Source: CAZMUD01 sp964569715 (lineage in GTDB: Bacteria; Chloroflexota; Dehalococcoidia; Dehalococcoidales; UBA2162). Taken from it: a DNA stretch of 9,034 nucleotides. A model generated the notes under the pieces. That model had not been told where the DNA came from. It worked only from the letters and a program-made list of their open reading frames with translations, and ran no database searches. Within the stretch, counting starts at the first letter, position 1. Each line of letters starts with the position of its first letter. Positions 6,209 to 9,034 of the stretch are shown here, one piece after another. Position numbers and translations under genes: made by a program. The stretch lies in assembly GCA_964569715.1 (NCBI GenBank), contig CAZMUD010000045.1, positions 1 through 9,034 of the forward strand, read 5' to 3'.

Positions 6209-6643
6209 TTAACCCTCCAAATCTCTTATCTTATCCACCCGGCGCTGGTGTCTTCCACCCTCGAACTCACAGGTAAGAAAGGCATTAACGATTTCAGGTA
6301 CTGGCTCTTGTTCTACTTCTGCTCCCAGACAAAGTATGTTGGCATCATTGTGCTGGCGAGTCCGGCAAGCGTTGAAGGCATTGTAACACAGGGCGGCTCT
6401 TATCCCCTTGACCTTATTGGCAGCAATGCTCATGCCAATGCCGTTGTAACATATCAAAATACCACGTTCGAAATCACCCCTGGCTACCGCTTCAGCTACC
6501 TTCTTGGCAATATCAGGGTAGTCTACCGACTCAGTAGTATAACAGCCGAAGTCCTCATAGCTATGCCCGGCGTCAGTAAGCAATTTTATGACAGATTGCT
6601 TGAGATTCACCCCCCAGTGGTCGCAGCCAATAGCAATACGCAC
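6209..6643 (-). CDS. rpiB: Ribose-5-phosphate isomerase B family protein
   Basis: Members interconvert ribose 5-phosphate and ribulose 5-phosphate in the non-oxidative pentose phosphate pathway. This 144-residue protein has the family hallmarks: GCDHWG (6-11), ESVDYPDIAKKVAEAV (38-53), GILICYNGIGMSIAANKVKGIRAAL (61-85), RQHNDAN (96-102) and EFEGGRHQRRVDKI (126-139). The base cysteine is C65 and the ring-opening histidine H98. Two active-site positions are unusual. The common CGTG loop is CYNG, so the threonine equivalent to E. coli T68 is N67, and the DHAG motif reads DHWG. Seven cysteines are present. The substrate could therefore differ from the standard one, although the rest of the site is intact. 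The start is GTG at 6643 with AAGGAGGA about 9 nt upstream and an in-frame stop just before it. It follows tsaC by 46 nt, suggesting co-transcription. No terminator is seen after it. Confidence 0.9.
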   Translation of the reverse strand: MRIAIGCDHWGVNLKQSVIKLLTDAGHSYEDFGCYTTESVDYPDIAKKVAEAVARGDFERGILICYNGIGMSIAANKVKGIRAALCYNAFNACRTRQHNDANILCLGAEVEQEPVPEIVNAFLTCEFEGGRHQRRVDKIRDLEG

Positions 6644-6650
6644 TACTTAG

Positions 6651-6660
6651 TTCCTCCTTC
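6651..6660 (-). promoter_or_regulatory. Ribosome binding site deciding the GTG start of rpiB
   Basis: The minus strand reads GAAGGAGGAA, leaving about 9 nt from GGAGG to the GTG at 6643. The in-frame TAA two codons before that GTG rules out an earlier start, so the non-ATG start is well supported. Confidence 0.8.
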
Positions 6661-6689
6661 AAGACAATACCCTCGCCTATTTGTTTGAA

Positions 6690-7334
6690 TTAATCTCCTT
6701 CCTTGAACAGGATGCTCCCGCATATTTGCTCGAGTTCTTCCCTTGATATAGTGCCTTCCCGTAGCACTACCGGCGTTTCTCCGGTGACATCAACTATAGT
6801 AGATTCTTTACCACCCGGGCACCGGCCGCCATCAATAATTAAATCTACCTTATCGCCAAGCTGGGAATAGACTTCATCAGCCGTCAGCGGACTTGGCCGG
6901 CCACTAAGATTGGCACTTGTGCCTACAATAGGAGTCCCCAGACCTTCAACAAGGGCAACAGGAACAGGGTGGGCTGGGATACGAACGGCTATGGTTGCCC
7001 CTCCGGCGGTGATGCTATCAGGGACTGGATTGGACTTAGGTAAGACTATGGTCAGGGCACCGGGCAAGAAGCTATGGATTAAAAGCCAGGCAACCGGCGG
7101 CACCGGCTCGGCAAACTTAGTTATCTGTGATTTATCGGCTAGCAGCCAGGGGAATGGCATATTTTGGGGTCGTTCCTTTACCTTATAGACCCGTTCCACG
7201 GCCTGAGGAAGGCTAACACAAGCACCCAGACCATAGACAGTATCGGTAGGGTAGGCAACAAGCCCTCCCTGCTTGAGAATGGAAATGCCCCTCTCAATCT
7301 GTGGTTTAATTTTCAAAGAAGGCTTATTTAGCAT
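6690..7334 (-). CDS. tsaC: L-threonylcarbamoyladenylate synthase (YrdC/TsaC type)
   Basis: This enzyme makes threonylcarbamoyl-AMP from threonine, bicarbonate and ATP for the t6A37 modification of ANN-decoding tRNAs. The 214-residue protein contains a single YrdC domain and no Sua5 C-terminal domain, so it is the short form. Motifs are GGLVAYPTDTVYGLGA (23-38), the K-x-R nucleotide-binding pair K53/R55 in KVKERP, PGALTIVLP (91-99), RIPAHP (118-123), GTSANLSG (138-145) with the S140/N142 pair, and ESTIVDV. After KERP the usual KPL is replaced by NMPFPWLL. The ATG at 7334 has only AAGGG very close upstream as a possible Shine-Dalgarno, so the start is less certain; TTG at 7316 is the next candidate. 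It is the first gene of a probable tsaC-rpiB unit and is divergent from guaA. Confidence 0.93.
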   Translation of the reverse strand: MLNKPSLKIKPQIERGISILKQGGLVAYPTDTVYGLGACVSLPQAVERVYKVKERPQNMPFPWLLADKSQITKFAEPVPPVAWLLIHSFLPGALTIVLPKSNPVPDSITAGGATIAVRIPAHPVPVALVEGLGTPIVGTSANLSGRPSPLTADEVYSQLGDKVDLIIDGGRCPGGKESTIVDVTGETPVVLREGTISREELEQICGSILFKEGD

Positions 7335-7348
7335 TGCCCTTGCTACCA

Positions 7349-7372
7349 GTCAAGGATGGTTTTTCCCTTGAC
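7349..7372. repeat. Inverted repeat between tsaC and guaA
   Basis: GTCAAGG (7349-7355) and CCTTGAC (7366-7372) are perfect inverted arms of 7 nt separated by 10 nt. The right arm overlaps the guaA -35 hexamer. There is no T-run at either outer edge of the kind expected of a terminator. It may be an operator or a weak hairpin in the tsaC 5' untranslated region. Confidence 0.5.
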
Positions 7373-7396
7373 GACAGTATACCACAGTGGTAATCT
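7368..7396 (+). promoter_or_regulatory. Candidate guaA promoter
   Basis: TTGACG (7368-7373) lies 17 nt before TAATCT (7391-7396), which is preceded by TGG, an extended -10 form. Transcription would start around 7402-7404, at or beside the guaA ATG. No purine riboswitch or Shine-Dalgarno would be transcribed, so the message would be leaderless. The -10 hexamer is a weak match, partly compensated by the TGn. Confidence 0.5.
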
Positions 7397-7403
7397 TTGA
7401 TAA
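7376..7403 (-). promoter_or_regulatory. Candidate tsaC-rpiB promoter
   Basis: On the minus strand TTATCA (7403-7398) is followed after 16 nt by TATACT (7381-7376), which is preceded by TGG. The predicted start near 7369 gives a 5' leader of about 35 nt before the tsaC ATG. It overlaps the guaA promoter on the other strand almost completely, so the two could interfere. Confidence 0.45.
7380..7392. promoter_or_regulatory. 13-nt perfect palindrome within the divergent promoters
   Basis: TACCACAGTGGTA is a perfect dyad around a central A. It lies in the guaA spacer and -10 and covers part of the tsaC -10. A regulator bound here could block both directions. No candidate regulator is encoded in the window, and the match could be chance. 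Confidence 0.35.
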
Positions 7404-9034
7404 ATGAAAAAAGTTAAAGATAAGTCAAAACAAACCTTAAAGTCCAATCGCCGGGTAACTACCAGTGGCGACATTGAAGTCTCTACCTATCTGGAAATTG
7501 CCAAGGAGATAGGTGGTGAGCAGCCCACTGCCGCCAAGGAGGCGGTAGGTGGTGAGGAGCGCGAGGCTATTGTTGTCATTGACTTCGGCTCACAATATAG
7601 CCTGCTGATTACCCGGCGAATACGTGAGTGCCAGGTATATTGCGAGCTGGTGCCTCATGATACCCCCTGGGAAAAGATAGCGCTGCTTAAGCCTAAAGGG
7701 TTTATCCTCTCCGGAGGACCGGCTAGCGTTTACCAACGTGGTGCCCCTCTAGCCCCGGCTTATATTTATGAGAGCCACCTGCCGGTACTGGGCATCTGCT
7801 ATGGGATGCAGGTCATCACCAAACAATTGGGCGGGCAGGTTGCACCGGGAAAGAAGCAGGAGTATGGTCACGCCATCCTTCACCTGAGCGATGTAGATTC
7901 GCCCCTATTTGCCGGTTTGGATGATTCCTCACCGGTATGGATGAGCCATGCTGATAAAATTGAAGAAATGCCGCCCGGTTTTAGTGCCTTAGCCTATACT
8001 GAGAATTCACCCATTGCGGTTATAGGCAATGAGGCAGGAATATTCGGTCTCCAGTTTCACCCTGAGGTAGCCCATACCCCCCAGGGAGAGACTATCCTGA
8101 GAAACTTCGCCTATAAAATATGTGGCTGCCAGGGAAACTGGACGATAGGCAACTTCATAAATGAGAACATATCCAGAATTAAGAAGCAGGTAGGCAAGGG
8201 CAAGGTTATTAGTGCTCTCTCGGGGGGAGTTGATTCGGCAGTGGTCGCCACCCTCATCCATCGAGCTGCTGGTGACCAGCTTACCTGCATCTACGTTAAT
8301 AATGGGCTATTGCGCCGTGAAGAAGTAGAGAGGACATTCAATGTCTTCCGGGAAAATCTGGGTATGAATATTATTTATGTTGACGCCAGTGAAAGATTCC
8401 TTAACCGATTAAAGGGGGTAACCGACCCTGAGATGAAACGTAAGGTTATCGGCGAGGAATTTATTGAGGTATTTGAGGAGGAGGCTAACAAAATAGGCAA
8501 GGTTGACTTTCTGGCTCAGGGGACGCTCTATCCCGATGTTATTGAGAGTGCTGCCTCGGGAAGCACTGCCTCAGCCAAGATAAAAACCCACCATAATGTT
8601 GGCGGACTGCCGGCTAAGATGAGGCTCAACCTGATTGAGCCCTTACGCCACCTGTTTAAGGATGAGGTGCGCCAGGTAGGGCTTGAGCTAGGTATGCCTG
8701 AAGAGATGGTATGGCGGCAGCCCTTCCCCGGTCCAGCGCTGGCTATTCGTATTATTGGTGAGGTTACCAAAGAGAAGCTGGAGATACTGCGCTCGGCTGA
8801 CTTCATTGTAATGAACGAGATTAAAAAGGCGAAGCTGTATCGGCAACTATGGCAGACCTTCGCCATACTCACCGATGTCAAGAGCGTAGGCGTAATGGGC
8901 GATTATCGGACCTATGGTTACTTGATTGCTATCCGCGCTGTGACCAGCGAAGACGCCATGACCGCTGACTGGGCACGCCTCCCCTACGACCTTCTGTCGC
9001 GGATTTCCAGCCGCATCGTCAATGAAGTGCCAGA
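7404..9034 (+). CDS. guaA: GMP synthase (glutamine-hydrolysing), C-terminus beyond window
   Basis: This enzyme converts XMP to GMP using ATP and glutamine, the last step of guanine nucleotide synthesis. The visible 543 residues run without stops to the window edge and end at SRIVNEVP, so about 20 residues are missing. The class I glutamine amidotransferase domain starts at residue 56 (IVVIDFGSQYS), with catalytic C132 (GICYGMQ) and H219/E221 (LQFHPEV). The ATP pyrophosphatase P-loop is SGGVDS (273-278). The C-terminal dimerisation domain shows PFPGPALAIRI and GVMGDYRTYGY. E. coli GuaA has its catalytic cysteine at 86, so this N-terminus is about 46 residues longer. The extension is lysine-rich and holds two copies of an AKE..GGE motif. 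An in-frame TAA directly precedes the ATG and no other ATG, GTG or TTG occurs in frame before the domain, which fixes the start. No Shine-Dalgarno is seen. Confidence 0.96.
   Translation, partial: MKKVKDKSKQTLKSNRRVTTSGDIEVSTYLEIAKEIGGEQPTAAKEAVGGEEREAIVVIDFGSQYSLLITRRIRECQVYCELVPHDTPWEKIALLKPKGFILSGGPASVYQRGAPLAPAYIYESHLPVLGICYGMQVITKQLGGQVAPGKKQEYGHAILHLSDVDSPLFAGLDDSSPVWMSHADKIEEMPPGFSALAYTENSPIAVIGNEAGIFGLQFHPEVAHTPQGETILRNFAYKICGCQGNWTIGNFINENISRIKKQVGKGKVISALSGGVDSAVVATLIHRAAGDQLTCIYVNNGLLRREEVERTFNVFRENLGMNIIYVDASERFLNRLKGVTDPEMKRKVIGEEFIEVFEEEANKIGKVDFLAQGTLYPDVIESAASGSTASAKIKTHHNVGGLPAKMRLNLIEPLRHLFKDEVRQVGLELGMPEEMVWRQPFPGPALAIRIIGEVTKEKLEILRSADFIVMNEIKKAKLYRQLWQTFAILTDVKSVGVMGDYRTYGYLIAIRAVTSEDAMTADWARLPYDLLSRISSRIVNEVP
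7500..7556. repeat. Short in-frame duplication in the GuaA N-terminal extension
   Basis: GCCAAGGAG followed by GGTGGTGAG occurs twice in frame, at 7500-7520 (one intervening codon, ATA) and 7533-7556 (two intervening codons, GCG GTA). The encoded repeats are AKEIGGE and AKEAVGGE, separated by four codons. It looks like a small tandem duplication that has drifted by one codon. Confidence 0.7.

Noticed and set aside
6248..7188. Plus-strand open frames opposite rpiB and tsaC
   Set aside because: Both opposite-strand genes carry clear family motifs; the plus-strand products resemble nothing and lack start signals.
7325..7354. Second tsaC promoter, TTGACT-17-TAAATA with TGC on the minus strand
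   Set aside because: Its -10 lies within the first codons of tsaC, so the message would lack the ATG and depend on a TTG start; the TATACT promoter further upstream fits better.
7349..7372. The GTCAAGG/CCTTGAC hairpin as an intrinsic terminator
   Set aside because: The T-run lies in the loop and none follows either arm. No transcript converges here, because both genes point outward.
7335..7403. Purine (guanine) riboswitch upstream of guaA
   Set aside because: The gap is only 69 nt, the predicted start is at the ATG, and no three-way-junction core sequence is present.
8007..8881. Minus-strand open frames inside guaA (8007-8261 and 8528-8881)
   Set aside because: GuaA is conserved through both stretches, including the HPEV and pyrophosphatase regions, so these are antisense shadows.

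Overview
The window reads as bacterial chromosome of roughly 50% G+C with tightly packed housekeeping genes and no mobile elements. Gene order and protein style (DHAD with a VPG motif, class I KARI, uncoupled short TsaC) would fit an anaerobic member of the Chloroflexota, possibly Dehalococcoidia. That placement rests on general resemblance only and is tentative.

Left block (about 15-6174, all minus strand): a branched-chain amino acid operon transcribed right to left as leader peptide, ilvD, ilvB, ilvN, a tandem universal stress protein gene, ilvC. Together these encode the three common steps of valine/isoleucine synthesis: acetohydroxyacid synthase (IlvB+IlvN), ketol-acid reductoisomerase (IlvC) and dihydroxyacid dehydratase (IlvD). 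The genes are 2-57 nt apart and most have strong Shine-Dalgarno sequences. The stress protein gene sits inside the operon and its last codons form the ribosome binding site of ilvC.

The 210-nt gap upstream of ilvD holds a complete candidate ribosome-mediated attenuator. It has a sigma70-type promoter, a 14-residue leader ORF with seven consecutive Leu/Val/Ile codons, a segment able to form an antiterminator, and an intrinsic terminator with a U-run before ilvD. This is the most informative regulatory element in the window.

Middle block (6209-7334, minus strand): tsaC (threonylcarbamoyl-AMP synthase, tRNA t6A synthesis) followed by rpiB (ribose-5-phosphate isomerase B family), probably co-transcribed toward the ilv operon.

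Right block (7404-9034, plus strand): guaA, GMP synthase, running off the window about 20 residues before its expected C-terminus. It is divergent from tsaC across a 69-nt region with overlapping candidate promoters and two inverted repeats. The guaA promoter places the transcript start at or next to the ATG, and no Shine-Dalgarno sequence is present, so a leaderless mRNA is likely. GuaA has an unusual lysine-rich N-terminal extension containing a short duplicated motif.
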